A stretch of DNA of 64,000 bases from Paenibacillus glucanolyticus NBRC 15330 (GCF_004000885.1 NZ_BIMC01000003.1:186001-250000); one strand, 5' to 3'; counted from the stretch's first letter, positions 18,207 through 27,038 are shown. Program-made: numbers and translations. The notes: generated from the sequence alone by a model not told the origin.

Positions 18207-19796
18207 GTGTTTCGCGCTAAAAAAGGGAAGGTTGTCATGTCGTTGTTGCTGGCATCTGCTCTGCTTGTTACGGCTTGCGGAGGAAAGTCCGGGGAAGCAC
18301 AGGATCCGAAAGGTAATGCATCTGCCGATACAAAAGAAATTTCGCTTTTACGGCCAAGCTGGAACAATTTACGGCCTGCATCCAGCGAGCTGTGGATGTG
18401 GCAGGAATATGAGAAGATGTCCGGAATCAAGGTGAAATGGGAAGAGCTCACCGATATCGGGGAGAAGAAGAACGTGATTTTGACGAGAGGCGATCTGCCG
18501 GATGCGTTCTATCAAGTCGACTGGAGCAACGGAGAACTGCTGAAGTATGGTCAGCAAGGCCTGTTCTTGCCACTGGAAGAGCTCATTAAAGAGCATGCGC
18601 CGAATCTGCAAAAATATCTCGAAGAGAACGAAGATGTAAGAAAAGGCTTGACCAGCGCAGACGGTCACATTTATGCAACCCCTTACATCGATCCATACCC
18701 GGAGGGTAACCGGACGATCCGCTTGTGGATCAACAAGAAATGGCTGGACAACCTTGGCATGGAGGTTCCCAAAACAACGGCCGAGCTGGAGGAAGCCTTG
18801 ATGGCATTTGTGACCAAGGACCCGAATGGCAATGGCGTGAACGATGAGCAGGGCTGGTATATGCCAAGCGGCTCGCTCGGCTGGACGTTCGAACAGATGA
18901 TGATGGGTTCCTTCGGCATCGGCAACGGTGGACGGAAGGCGCTCGGAAACTTTATTTATGTCGATGACAACGACGAGATTCAGCTGACGATTACAGCCGA
19001 TGGATACAAGGAGCTCTTGAAGTATGAGAACCGGATGTACAAGAATGGCGCGATCAACAAACAGGCCTTCAGCGGCGTGGACTACGATAAGTGGACGGCG
19101 GACGCTGCCAAGGACACTGTCGGCGCATGGAACTGGGCGGCCATCGATTATATCGGGGAGAGCGTAAAGGATGATTTTGTAGCCATCAACGTGCTTGCAG
19201 GTCCTGACGGAGATACCGCATCGTTGACCGATTCCCAGGTTGCGGGGGCTTCCAGTTTGGTTGTAACGAAGGATGCGAAGGACCCGGGCGCGATCCTGAA
19301 ATGGGTTGACTACTTCTACAGTGAGGAAGGCAGCGTATTCGGTTACCTGGGCAAGGAAGGCGTTACTTACAATGTGGAAGACGGCAAGAAAGTCTATATC
19401 GATGAAATCCTGAACTACAAAGACGGCATCGGACTGGGCGCATTCCAATACGTGGATAACGTATATGGCGGTTACTTCCCGTACATCGAGCTCTCCCCTG
19501 AGGTTAGAGCTGCTGCGGGCCGCAAAGAGGCGCCGGTATACACGGATCTGACGGAAGAGACCCTGCCAAGCGTTATGCTGCCGGATCTGCCGGCAACGAT
19601 CCAGGAAGCGAATGAATCTTCCTCCATCATTGCAGACGTCGGCAACTATGTTGGACAGATGCGCGTGGAGTTTGTAACGGGCACCAAGGATATCGACAAA
19701 GAGTGGGATAACTACATTGCCCAGCTGAAGAAGATGGGCTCGGATAAATATCTGGAAATCAAGCAAACGCAATACAAACGTTATAAAGAGAGCTAA
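18207..19796 (+). CDS. ABC transporter solute-binding lipoprotein (LplA-type)
   Basis: A 529-residue extracellular binding protein of the family 1 oligosaccharide type. The signal peptide ends in the lipobox LLVTACGG, so the mature protein starts at a lipidated cysteine. The body has the DNGL-rich pattern of LplA/YtcQ-like proteins (LPDAFYQVDWSNGELLKYGQQGLF; DPNGNGVNDEQGWYMP, a calcium-binding-like loop). GTG 18207 is preferred because GGGGG lies eight bases upstream; the longer frame begins inside the operator. It is first in an operon with two permeases and has no ATPase gene nearby, as usual for this family, which shares an MsmX-like ATPase encoded elsewhere. Confidence 0.92.
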   Translation: MFRAKKGKVVMSLLLASALLVTACGGKSGEAQDPKGNASADTKEISLLRPSWNNLRPASSELWMWQEYEKMSGIKVKWEELTDIGEKKNVILTRGDLPDAFYQVDWSNGELLKYGQQGLFLPLEELIKEHAPNLQKYLEENEDVRKGLTSADGHIYATPYIDPYPEGNRTIRLWINKKWLDNLGMEVPKTTAELEEALMAFVTKDPNGNGVNDEQGWYMPSGSLGWTFEQMMMGSFGIGNGGRKALGNFIYVDDNDEIQLTITADGYKELLKYENRMYKNGAINKQAFSGVDYDKWTADAAKDTVGAWNWAAIDYIGESVKDDFVAINVLAGPDGDTASLTDSQVAGASSLVVTKDAKDPGAILKWVDYFYSEEGSVFGYLGKEGVTYNVEDGKKVYIDEILNYKDGIGLGAFQYVDNVYGGYFPYIELSPEVRAAAGRKEAPVYTDLTEETLPSVMLPDLPATIQEANESSSIIADVGNYVGQMRVEFVTGTKDIDKEWDNYIAQLKKMGSDKYLEIKQTQYKRYKES

Positions 19797-19808
19797 AAGA
19801 ACCGCTTG

Positions 19809-19837
19809 TTGGGGAGATTCTTCTTGAATCTCCCCAA
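19809..19837 (+). other. Intercistronic stem-loop after the binding-protein gene
   Basis: TTGGGGAGATTC and GAATCTCCCCAA form a perfect 12-pair stem with a five-base loop between binding-protein and permease genes, followed by AATTTTAAATT. It may act as a partial terminator or 3' stabiliser that favours the binding protein. Confidence 0.7.
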
Positions 19838-19866
19838 ATTTTAAATTCTAAGGAGAGGGGAAAACC

Positions 19867-20802
19867 ATGGAATCTTCACTTCACAAGAAGCCGTTCCTTA
19901 AACCGAAACGCAAATCCATTTTGAAGCAAAAGTGGCTGTACTTCATGATGCTGCTGCCGCTGACCTCCTTAATCATATGGAATTATATCCCGATGTACGG
20001 GATTATCATCTCGTTTAAAGATTACTCTCCCGCATTTGGCATTATGGACAGCCCCTGGGTGGGATTTGCCCACTTCGAACGGTTCTTTAACGCCTTTTAC
20101 TTCTGGGATGTCATCATTAACACGCTAAGAATCAGTCTGTACAGCCTCCTGGTCGGAATTCCGCTTCCCATCATTCTGGCGCTCATGTTCAATGAGCTGC
20201 GCCGCAAGAAGTACAAGTCGCTTGCACAGACCATCTCCTACATTCCGAATTTCATTTCGATTGTTATCGTTGTTGGCATGGTCACGTTCTTCACGTCCCC
20301 GGTCGATGGTGTGATCAATACGGTCATTCAATATTTCGGCGGTACGCCGATTGATTTTGTCGGCAGTGCGAAGCTGTTCCCGCATGTCTTTGTCTGGTCG
20401 GGCATTTGGCAGACCGTGGGCTGGGGAACGCTGATCTATACTGCCGCCATGTCCGGCATTCCGCAGGATCAATATGAAGCGGCTTACCTGGAAGGCGCCA
20501 CGCGTTTGCAGTGCATCCGGTACATCACCATTCCGGCGATCATGCCAACCATTGTGATCTGCGCCATTTTGGCCACGGGGTCGGTTATGTCTGTCGGGTT
20601 CGAAAAGGTGCTGCTCATGCAGAATGATGCAAACCTTGCAACGTCCGAGGTGCTGTCAACATACATGTACAAGTCAGGTATATTGAACGCGGAATACAGC
20701 TTCTCGGCTGCCGTAGGCCTGTTTAACAACCTGATCAACTTCATCGTCCTGTATCTGGTGAATAAATTCGCGCAGAAATTCAGTGAGACCAGCCTGTGGT
20801 AA
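19867..20802 (+). CDS. ABC transporter permease (LplB-type)
   Basis: A 311-residue inner-membrane subunit with six predicted membrane segments. The EAA loop that docks the ATPase is YEAAYLEGATRLQCIRYITIPAI. The N-terminal segment LYFMMLLPLTSLIIWNYIPMYGIIISFKDYSP is typical of the LplB branch. ATG 19867 follows AAGGAGAGGGG. Twelve bases separate it from the second permease, so the two are translated together. Confidence 0.93.
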   Translation: MESSLHKKPFLKPKRKSILKQKWLYFMMLLPLTSLIIWNYIPMYGIIISFKDYSPAFGIMDSPWVGFAHFERFFNAFYFWDVIINTLRISLYSLLVGIPLPIILALMFNELRRKKYKSLAQTISYIPNFISIVIVVGMVTFFTSPVDGVINTVIQYFGGTPIDFVGSAKLFPHVFVWSGIWQTVGWGTLIYTAAMSGIPQDQYEAAYLEGATRLQCIRYITIPAIMPTIVICAILATGSVMSVGFEKVLLMQNDANLATSEVLSTYMYKSGILNAEYSFSAAVGLFNNLINFIVLYLVNKFAQKFSETSLW

Positions 20803-20814
20803 GGAGGGGCAACC

Positions 20815-21708
20815 ATGCAGTTTCATCTATCTAGAGAAGATAAAATTTTTAACTGGATCAACATTGTAGTCGTAGGAATCATCACGTTGCTTATTCTATA
20901 TCCGTTGTTATTCGTTGTGTTTGCTTCACTCAGCGATCCTCGCCAGATCTTCGACAGTGCTTTGCTGCTGTGGCCCAAGGGATTTACGCTGGAAGGATAT
21001 AAACGGGTGTTTGATAATCCGGATATATGGATGGGCTTCAAAAATGCCGTGATTTACACGGTGCTTGGAACAGCCGTGAACGTCATCATGACCACCTTGG
21101 CGGCCTATCCGTTATCCCGGAGGGATTTCCGGGGCCGGAACGTCATTACCATTCTGTTCACATTCACCATGTTCTTCTCCGGCGGGTTGATTCCGACGTA
21201 TTTGGTGAACCAGCATCTGGGGATCATCAATACGATGTGGGTCATGATTCTGCCGGGGGCCGTTAGCGTATACAACATGATTATTATGCGTACTTACTTC
21301 CAGCAGAACATTCCGCTTGAACTGGAGGAGAGCGCGTTTATTGACGGAGCTACGGACATGCAGCTGCTGCTCAAGGTGGTTCTTCCATTATCGACTCCAA
21401 TCATCGCCGTGATGATGATGTTCTACGGAGTAGGCAGATGGAACGGTTATTTTGACGCGATGATTTATTTGTCAGACCGCGAACTGTTCCCGCTGCAGCT
21501 GATCCTGAGGGAAATCCTGGTGCAGAACCAGATGGGGGATGCAGCGAACCAGGCGATGATGAACAGCAACCAGAGCGAGGTCAACCTGATCAAGCAGTCG
21601 ATTAAATATGCGGTTGTGGTGGTGTCGAGCATTCCGGTGCTGGTCTTCTATCCGATTGTGTCCAAGTATTTTGAGAAGGGCATCATGGTTGGGGCGATCA
21701 AAGGATAA
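20815..21708 (+). CDS. ABC transporter permease (LplC/YtcP-type)
   Basis: A 297-residue second permease subunit. The EAA motif is LEESAFIDGATDMQLLLKVVLPLSTP and the C-terminus ends in KYFEKGIMVGAIKG, the usual end of LplC/YtcP-like subunits. ATG 20815 follows AAGGAGGGG. It completes the importer, whose probable ligand is a mannose-containing oligosaccharide because of the divergent GH92 gene; this ligand is inferred. No clear terminator follows in the next 170 bases. Confidence 0.93.
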   Translation: MQFHLSREDKIFNWINIVVVGIITLLILYPLLFVVFASLSDPRQIFDSALLLWPKGFTLEGYKRVFDNPDIWMGFKNAVIYTVLGTAVNVIMTTLAAYPLSRRDFRGRNVITILFTFTMFFSGGLIPTYLVNQHLGIINTMWVMILPGAVSVYNMIIMRTYFQQNIPLELEESAFIDGATDMQLLLKVVLPLSTPIIAVMMMFYGVGRWNGYFDAMIYLSDRELFPLQLILREILVQNQMGDAANQAMMNSNQSEVNLIKQSIKYAVVVVSSIPVLVFYPIVSKYFEKGIMVGAIKG

Positions 21709-21883
21709 TCTTCAACATATGCTTCTTCGCAGCAGTCTCTATCGTTAGTCGCCGAATTCATCGGGGAGGCCAAAACCGTCCCGGGATCCGGCGACAACGC
21801 GGTTAGGGATGCAGCTGGATTGATATGATCCTGTTACGGGGAAAGTGGGTTTACGGTTCGTTCCGAAGCGCTCGGAGGTTGAT

Positions 21884-21912
21884 TTGACAGCTTGTCACTT
21901 AAGTGATAAATT
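21884..21912 (+). promoter_or_regulatory. Promoter with embedded operator for the MarR gene
   Basis: TTGACA (21884-21889), a 17-base spacer and TAAATT (21907-21912). The spacer contains the perfect palindrome TCACTTAAGTGA (21895-21906), which suits autorepression by the MarR protein encoded next. Confidence 0.7.
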
Positions 21913-21938
21913 GACAGAGATTAGGATCGAGGAGGTGA

Positions 21939-22427
21939 ATGGAGCAAATGAAGCAATTAGGGTTTAGTCAAGAGAACCGGCTGGCGATGCTGTCATGGAT
22001 TCGGATCACCCGTTTTCAACAGGTCGGCAATCAAATCTCGAATGAATTCCTGCAGCCCTTCTGCATTACCGTTGCCCAATTCGACGTGCTGATTCAGGTC
22101 ATGGCACATCAGCCTTTATCGCAGCAGGAGCTGGCTGAATACCTTTCCATCAGCGGCGGCGGCGTTTCCCACATGGTGAAGCGGCTGGAGAAGCTGGGTC
22201 TGATAGTCCGCAAGCAGGATTGGAAAGTGAAGTATATCTCCCTTACGGAGAAGGGACAAGCCCTGCTGGAAGAGATTATCCCGTTGCTGTCGGATTTCCA
22301 AACCTCCATGTTTGATATTCTGGATGAACAAGAATTACAGCAGCTGTACAAAACCATGAGAAAGCTTCATCAACATAACCTGAAGAATAAGGCAGCGCAA
22401 CCGGAGTTCATAGCCGAGGAGGAATAG
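21939..22427 (+). CDS. MarR family transcriptional regulator
   Basis: A 162-residue winged-helix regulator. The recognition region is LSQQELAEYLSISGGGVSHMVKRLEKLGLIVRK, followed by the wing (VKYISLTEKGQALLEE), with a helical dimerisation region at both ends. The start is uncertain between ATG 21939, directly behind GGAGGTGA, and the in-frame ATG nine bases later. The promoter spacer carries a perfect palindrome, so autoregulation is likely. No obvious target gene is adjacent: the next gene has its own promoter with a LexA-type box. Confidence 0.9.
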   Translation: MEQMKQLGFSQENRLAMLSWIRITRFQQVGNQISNEFLQPFCITVAQFDVLIQVMAHQPLSQQELAEYLSISGGGVSHMVKRLEKLGLIVRKQDWKVKYISLTEKGQALLEEIIPLLSDFQTSMFDILDEQELQQLYKTMRKLHQHNLKNKAAQPEFIAEEE

Positions 22428-22551
22428 CCCCGAGGTTATCCCGGGTGCCTCCATTCCATGAACTGAACAATAATTGTTGTATCCATGCAGTGTCAAGAAT
22501 GCTGTGGCGGCGGTGAATCGGCTGCAGGCTTGAATGCCGGGAAGTAGACGG

Positions 22552-22580
22552 GGAGTCCTTTCATAGGGGATTCCTTTTTT
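22552..22580 (+). terminator. Terminator after the MarR gene
   Basis: GGAGTCC and GGATTCC pair (one G-U pair) and are followed by TTTTTT. Confidence 0.55.
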
Positions 22581-22639
22581 AATGTTGTTGAGGTAGAGCT
22601 TTTTTAGGGTTGTGCCCTATATTTCTATGTACTTCGCAA

Positions 22640-22657
22640 GAACATTTGTTCTATAAT
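22640..22657 (+). promoter_or_regulatory. LexA/DinR-type SOS box next to a -10 element
   Basis: GAACATTTGTTC (22640-22651) has the GAAC-N4-GTTC core of the Gram-positive LexA box and sits in a 14-bp palindrome (AGAACATTTGTTCT). It abuts the -10 hexamer TATAAT (22652-22657) of the isochorismatase-like gene. No good -35 is present. Confidence 0.5.
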
Positions 22658-22698
22658 TGAGGGGTGAATAAATCGAATCGTACAGGAGGTTGTTTCTT

Positions 22699-23229
22699 TT
22701 GAAGAAGAGTGCGCTATTGGTCATTGATGTACAGAATGAGATGTTTCATGTGAATGATCCGGTGTATGAAGGGGAGCGATTGCTCTACAATCTCAAGCAG
22801 CTCATTGCAAAAGCCAGAAACGGCGGCGTTCCTGTTTTTTACATACAGCATAATGACGAGGGTCTGGTCGAGGGGGCCGACGCGTGGAGAATTAATCCCG
22901 AAATAGCGCCCGCGATGTCGGATGTCATCATTCAGAAGACCAGACCGGATTCATTCTATAACACAACGCTTGAAGAAGAACTGAAACGACAGGATATTGA
23001 ACATGTGATTCTGGCAGGGATGCAGAGTGAGTTATGCGTAGATACCACGTGCAGGAGAGCGTCCAGTATGGGCTACGCGGTTACGTTGGTGTCGGATGCT
23101 CACAGCACCTGGAGTAGTGCGGCGTTAACGGCTCAGCAGATCATAGATCACGAGAATGCTACGCTTAGATGGTTTGCGAGCATCAAGACAACGGAAGAAG
23201 TTATCTTTGCGGAAGAAGCCGGCGTATAA
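22699..23229 (+). CDS. Isochorismatase-family cysteine hydrolase
   Basis: A 176-residue cytosolic alpha/beta hydrolase of the isochorismatase/nicotinamidase superfamily. The catalytic aspartate is in ALLVIDVQNEMF, the lysine in the QKTRPDSF region, and the nucleophilic cysteine in LAGMQSELCVDTTCRRA. TTG 22699 is chosen because AGGAGGT lies nine bases upstream. Members hydrolyse amides or vinyl ethers of small molecules; the substrate here is unknown. It is monocistronic, with a possible LexA box at its promoter and a terminator overlapping its stop. Confidence 0.88.
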   Translation: MKKSALLVIDVQNEMFHVNDPVYEGERLLYNLKQLIAKARNGGVPVFYIQHNDEGLVEGADAWRINPEIAPAMSDVIIQKTRPDSFYNTTLEEELKRQDIEHVILAGMQSELCVDTTCRRASSMGYAVTLVSDAHSTWSSAALTAQQIIDHENATLRWFASIKTTEEVIFAEEAGV

Positions 23230-23245
23230 TCGCCGGCTTTTTTTT
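23218..23245 (+). terminator. Rho-independent terminator
   Basis: GCCGGCG and CGCCGGC form a seven-pair GC stem that spans the stop codon of the hydrolase gene, followed by eight T residues. Confidence 0.92.
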
Positions 23246-23401
23246 GGGTTTCTGAGCGTTGTAAGAATACGCTCCTGCTTGCAGCAGGGCGTGAAGCTGC
23301 GGTGTATTTTGATTGGGTAAATCAGATTCTGACAAGCGAGAACGGCAGAGCGAGAATCATGAAGAGTTAACACTTTACCAAGATGCAAGCAATCACGATG
23401 G

Positions 23402-24253
23402 TTAACCCCACAGCGCGATGGCGATGATGCCAAACGTGATGAGCATGGACGTGAGGATTCGTCGCCAGCCTTGCTGCTCACGCAGAACGAGGATGCCCAG
23501 TATGGTGCCGAATACCGTGCTGATTTCACGAACCGGAGCGATATGTGCAAGCGGGGTAAGCCGCATGGCGAACAGAAACAATAAGTAAGACCCGGGTGCA
23601 AGGACGGAGCCAAGCAGGATCGTCCGCCAGTTCACCGACCATTCCTGCTTCAACTGTCCAGCCAGCATAACCGGAATGATCAGTGCGATGAAATAACTGA
23701 TATTGGATAGCTGGATCAGCGTGACGGGGGAAACCCCCGCATCCAGAATGGCTTTGTCGGTAAGGGTGTATCCCGAAATGCAGAGCCCGACCAGGCAGGC
23801 GTAGATCAATGCTTTGGGATTCACGCCCGATGGGCCTCTGAACCTCAGACCGGATAAAGCAAATAACGAAAAAGTAATGATACCAAGCCCCATATACCCC
23901 AATGGTTTTAACTGTTCATGAAATAACACAAGGCTGCACAGCGAGGTCAACATGGCTCCGAGCCCCCGCATGAACGGATATACCTGAGACATATCGCCAT
24001 GGGTATACGCTTTGGAGAGCAGCGTAATATAGCAGCCCTGGATTGTCATCGACAGAAGCATCAGGCCGTATATGTGCGGGCTCAGCTGGAGCTTAGACAT
24101 CTCGATGAGAAAATAAGGCATCAGGAAGATTAAAGTGACCGAGTGGATGCACCACAGAAATACCGATTTATGAATGCTCCGCTTCGTGAACAGATTCCAA
24201 AGCGCATGCGTCAGCCCGGATGACAGTACCAGCAGCAGGGATAGCAATTCCAT
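23402..24253 (-). CDS. EamA/DMT family transporter
   Basis: A 283-residue membrane protein with ten predicted segments in two EamA halves (ALWNLFTKRSIHKSVFLWCIHS at the first; CLVGLCISGYTLTDKAILDAGVSP at the second). The end of the second half, REISTVFGTILGILVLREQQGWRRI, has the conserved glutamate and proline-free helix of drug/metabolite transporters. It overlaps the upstream DeoR gene by one base (TGATG), so the two form an operon. The transported compound is unknown; its link to a phosphoesterase through the shared regulator hints at a phosphorylated or sugar-derived metabolite, which is inference only. Confidence 0.87.
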   Translation of the reverse strand: MELLSLLLVLSSGLTHALWNLFTKRSIHKSVFLWCIHSVTLIFLMPYFLIEMSKLQLSPHIYGLMLLSMTIQGCYITLLSKAYTHGDMSQVYPFMRGLGAMLTSLCSLVLFHEQLKPLGYMGLGIITFSLFALSGLRFRGPSGVNPKALIYACLVGLCISGYTLTDKAILDAGVSPVTLIQLSNISYFIALIIPVMLAGQLKQEWSVNWRTILLGSVLAPGSYLLFLFAMRLTPLAHIAPVREISTVFGTILGILVLREQQGWRRILTSMLITFGIIAIALWG

Positions 24254-25026
24254 CAGAGATGTCCGATGAGCACTTCAATGCCGCGTGCGGACAGATTGTC
24301 CACCCACTCCTGTGAGCAGCCCCGATCCGTAATGACCATGGAGATATCCTCCAGCTTGGCAAGCTTGGCGAATGTGGTAACCCCCAGCTTCGAATGATCC
24401 GCGAGAACGATGCCTTCCTCGGCACGTTCCAGCATTTTTCGCGAAATATAGGCTTCGTCCAGATCATAATCGGTAATTCCGTCGGTTAACGAGATGCCGC
24501 CGACAGAGATAAACGCTTTATTCACTTTGAACTGCTCCAGCAGCATTTCGGTGAGAGGACCTGTTGCCGCTTGTTTGGTGCGGTCCATATCGCCGCCGAT
24601 ATAAATAATTTTCCCCTGGAAAATCTCCATCGCCAGATTGAGCACAGGCAGCGAGTGGGTGATGACCGTGATATGAGACCGGTCCTTGAGATAACGCATC
24701 ACCTCAATCGTGGTTGTTCCGTTGTCCAGCAAAATCGTTTCGCCATCCTTGACCAGGGATGCGGCAAGTTGGCCGATAGCGGCCTTCTCTTCAGTCCGAG
24801 ACTGGGAACGGCTGGTAAAGGATGGTTCAATATGCTCGGCACGCGATTTGACGGCACCGCCGTAAACTTTGCGAAGTTTGCCTTCCTTCTCTAAACGGTC
24901 CAGATCCCGCCGGATGGTTTCGGCAGATACCTCCAGCTGTTTGGCGAGAATGTGGACCTTTACCTTGCCTTCAAGTTCTAATTGATGCAGAATTTTCTCC
25001 CTGCGATCTTCATAAGTAACGGACAT
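24253..25026 (-). CDS. DeoR/GlpR family transcriptional regulator
   Basis: A 257-residue repressor. Residues 1-57 form the DeoR helix-turn-helix (DRREKILHQLELEGKVKVHILAKQLEVSAETIRRDLDRLEKEGKLRKVYGGAV), and the rest is the sugar-phosphate-binding domain with LLDNGTTTIEVMRYL and VLADHSKLG. These proteins sense phosphorylated sugars. It is first in an operon with the EamA transporter and divergent from the phosphoesterase. The inverted repeat at 25107-25138 carries the -35 boxes of both directions and is the obvious binding site. Confidence 0.92.
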   Translation of the reverse strand: MSVTYEDRREKILHQLELEGKVKVHILAKQLEVSAETIRRDLDRLEKEGKLRKVYGGAVKSRAEHIEPSFTSRSQSRTEEKAAIGQLAASLVKDGETILLDNGTTTIEVMRYLKDRSHITVITHSLPVLNLAMEIFQGKIIYIGGDMDRTKQAATGPLTEMLLEQFKVNKAFISVGGISLTDGITDYDLDEAYISRKMLERAEEGIVLADHSKLGVTTFAKLAKLEDISMVITDRGCSQEWVDNLSARGIEVLIGHL

Positions 25027-25088
25027 CTATTTACTTCACCTCGATATAATGTATGACTGATATTGACCGATAATGTGGATTAATCCTT

Positions 25089-25157
25089 ATATTAGGGTGA
25101 TAAAATCGTAAAGTCAACGAAAAATCATTGACTTTACGAAGTTCACTCCTCTAATAT
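25089..25157. promoter_or_regulatory. Back-to-back promoters sharing an inverted repeat
   Basis: CGTAAAGTCAA (25107-25117) and TTGACTTTACG (25128-25138) are perfect inverted arms. Each holds a -35 TTGACT. Rightward: 18-base spacer to TAATAT (25152-25157). Leftward: 17-base spacer to TAATAT (25094-25089). One bound repressor could block both units. Confidence 0.75.
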
Positions 25158-25220
25158 ACACATAAAACCACAACAATGTTTATCAAAACCACATGCCCAT
25201 ATAAAAGGAGGAAATACGCA

Positions 25221-26180
25221 ATGAAGCCGATTCTTCAATTCGGAGACGATCATACCTTCAAAATCGTGCAGTTTACCGATATTCATTGGATGAATGGAGA
25301 ACCAGAGGATCAGCTGAGCCGACAGTGCATGGATACGGTGCTGGACCTGGAGCAGCCGGACCTGGTCGTGTTTACGGGCGATCTGATCTATTCAGGGGAA
25401 GTTGATGCCGGCTCAAGAAGGTGCGAGGATCCGGTGCAGGCTTTCAAGGATGTCGTGGCTTCGGTAGAATCCCGCGGCATCCGCTGGGCTTTTGTATTCG
25501 GGAATCACGATACGGAGGGGGATGTGACGCGTGAAGAGCTAATGTATGTCGCTATGCAGCACACCTATAACTGTGCGGAGCACGGTTCACCGGATATTCA
25601 TGGCGTAGGGAATTATACGCTTCCTATATCCGGCAGTAATGGGGACAAGACAGAGGCCGTGCTGTACTTCTTCGACTCAGGGAGAGAGTCCGAACACCCT
25701 GCCGTTCCGGGATACGACTGGATCCGACGCGATCAGATCCGGTGGTATGAACTGGCCTCGATGGCTTACAGCGTTAAGCATAAAGGAGAACCGCTGCCGG
25801 CATTGGCTTTTTTCCATATCCCTCTGCCGGAGTACCAGGAGGTCTGGGAGCGGAAGACGTGTTACGGCAGTAAGTATGAGAAAGTATGCTGCCCGGAGGT
25901 GAATACCGGACTGTTCGCGGCGATGCTCGAAAGAGGCGATGTGCTGGGTACCTTCGCCGGGCATGATCACATCAACGATTATTGGGGCGAACTGCACGGC
26001 ATCCGTCTCTGTTACGGCAGGGCCACCGGATATGGCACATATGGCCGGGAAGGCATGCTCCGAGGGGCGAGGGTCATTCGCCTGCATGAAGGACAGCGGC
26101 AATTTGACACCTGGATCACCCTGGCTAACGGCTCGCAAATAGGAGAGCAGGAGAAGCATGAGCCCGGCATGTCTGTCTGA
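25221..26180 (+). CDS. Metallophosphoesterase (purple-acid-phosphatase-like)
   Basis: A 319-residue calcineurin-like phosphoesterase. All metal-binding motifs are present in order: FTDIHW (D-x-H), VVFTGDLI (G-D), FVFGNHDTEGD (G-N-H-D), AFFHIP (H) and FAGHDHINDYWG (G-H-x-H). The absence of a signal peptide points to the cytosol. ATG 25221 follows AAAGGAGGAAA. The domain resembles the Dcr2/SIA1 branch, whose substrates are not well defined. Control by the divergent DeoR protein suggests a sugar-phosphate-related role; this is inference. Confidence 0.88.
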   Translation: MKPILQFGDDHTFKIVQFTDIHWMNGEPEDQLSRQCMDTVLDLEQPDLVVFTGDLIYSGEVDAGSRRCEDPVQAFKDVVASVESRGIRWAFVFGNHDTEGDVTREELMYVAMQHTYNCAEHGSPDIHGVGNYTLPISGSNGDKTEAVLYFFDSGRESEHPAVPGYDWIRRDQIRWYELASMAYSVKHKGEPLPALAFFHIPLPEYQEVWERKTCYGSKYEKVCCPEVNTGLFAAMLERGDVLGTFAGHDHINDYWGELHGIRLCYGRATGYGTYGREGMLRGARVIRLHEGQRQFDTWITLANGSQIGEQEKHEPGMSV

Positions 26181-26196
26181 TTATTGCGTATAGCCC

Positions 26197-26266
26197 CCCA
26201 ATACACCTCTTTAACGATACCCGGGACAATGAACCCGGCGGTTCCATAAGAGGTGTATGAATTGGG
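26197..26266 (+). repeat. Large imperfect inverted repeat after the phosphoesterase gene
   Basis: CCCAATACACCTCTT pairs with AAGAGGTGT and ATTGGG; an inner hairpin CCGGG/CCCGG sits between the arms. No T-run follows, so it is a folded 3' end or a protein site rather than a standard terminator. Confidence 0.55.
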
Positions 26267-26312
26267 TTATTGTACTTGTGCGTTCATGAATATTACTTTG
26301 CTTGCTTGAGTA

Positions 26313-26816
26313 TCACTTATTCGAGTTTACCGGCATTTCAACGGCTTTTTCAAAAAGCCATGCAGATAGCTGTTCAAACACCTCGGACTCCCTTTCAACC
26401 ATTTTGTACATTTTGCTCTGGCCTCTTATAGCATAACCTTTTTGATTCATATCGAGGAAGTAATCATGTAATTCTCCATCACCATCACGATAAAAAATAG
26501 TGAACGCAAACGTCTCTCCTCCATCATTTCTTATGTTTTTGGTGACAAATGATCTTGCAGATCTCGTATACGAAACGGAATCCAGAATGCTCATCCATTG
26601 GTTGAGCTCATTATGGTTGTCCTCGAATTCGATTAGGTAAGGTGTTATGTTAGATCCATTCAGGTGATAAAAAAAGATTTTTTCTATTGTAGTAGAATGG
26701 CTAATGAGGCTTGTAGCAGGCAAGCGAACCGAGTAATAGTTAATGATCCAAGAAATTGTTAAGATTATCACTGCACATGTCATCACTAATTTCTGTTGTT
26801 TCCTCAGCTTCTTCAT
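26313..26816 (-). CDS. Hypothetical membrane-anchored protein
   Basis: A 167-residue protein of unknown family. A basic N-terminus (MKKLRKQQK) is followed by one membrane segment (LVMTCAVIILTISWIINYY), giving an uncleaved anchor or signal peptide with about 135 residues outside. The outer part alternates strands and helices and contains FAFTIFYRDGDGELHDYFLDMNQKGYAI, which looks like a beta-hairpin. The DNA is more AT-rich than its neighbours, which may reflect recent acquisition. It is monocistronic on the minus strand. ATG 26816 follows AAAGGAAATTT. Confidence 0.7.
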   Translation of the reverse strand: MKKLRKQQKLVMTCAVIILTISWIINYYSVRLPATSLISHSTTIEKIFFYHLNGSNITPYLIEFEDNHNELNQWMSILDSVSYTRSARSFVTKNIRNDGGETFAFTIFYRDGDGELHDYFLDMNQKGYAIRGQSKMYKMVERESEVFEQLSAWLFEKAVEMPVNSNK

Positions 26817-27038
26817 AAATTTCCTTTCCTCAATCCCTGTCTTATGTATTTATTAATCTAAACACTTGATTGGATCACTTGGTTGCAGAAACACTCCATT
26901 TATTGACTTCACATTGGTAAAAAAGAGCGAAGCGTGCTCATTTTTTGTTGGAACCGTACATTGGATCAAGCAGGGCGATCTCCTTTTTGTATTAGGATTC
27001 TTAGGTATGATTTTTTGGAAGGCGGGGTGTTGTTGCGG

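Noticed and set aside
18369..19772. 467-residue minus-strand open frame
   Set aside because: Antisense to the ABC binding-protein gene, which has a clear lipoprotein signal and family pattern; no ribosome-binding site and no recognisable domain.
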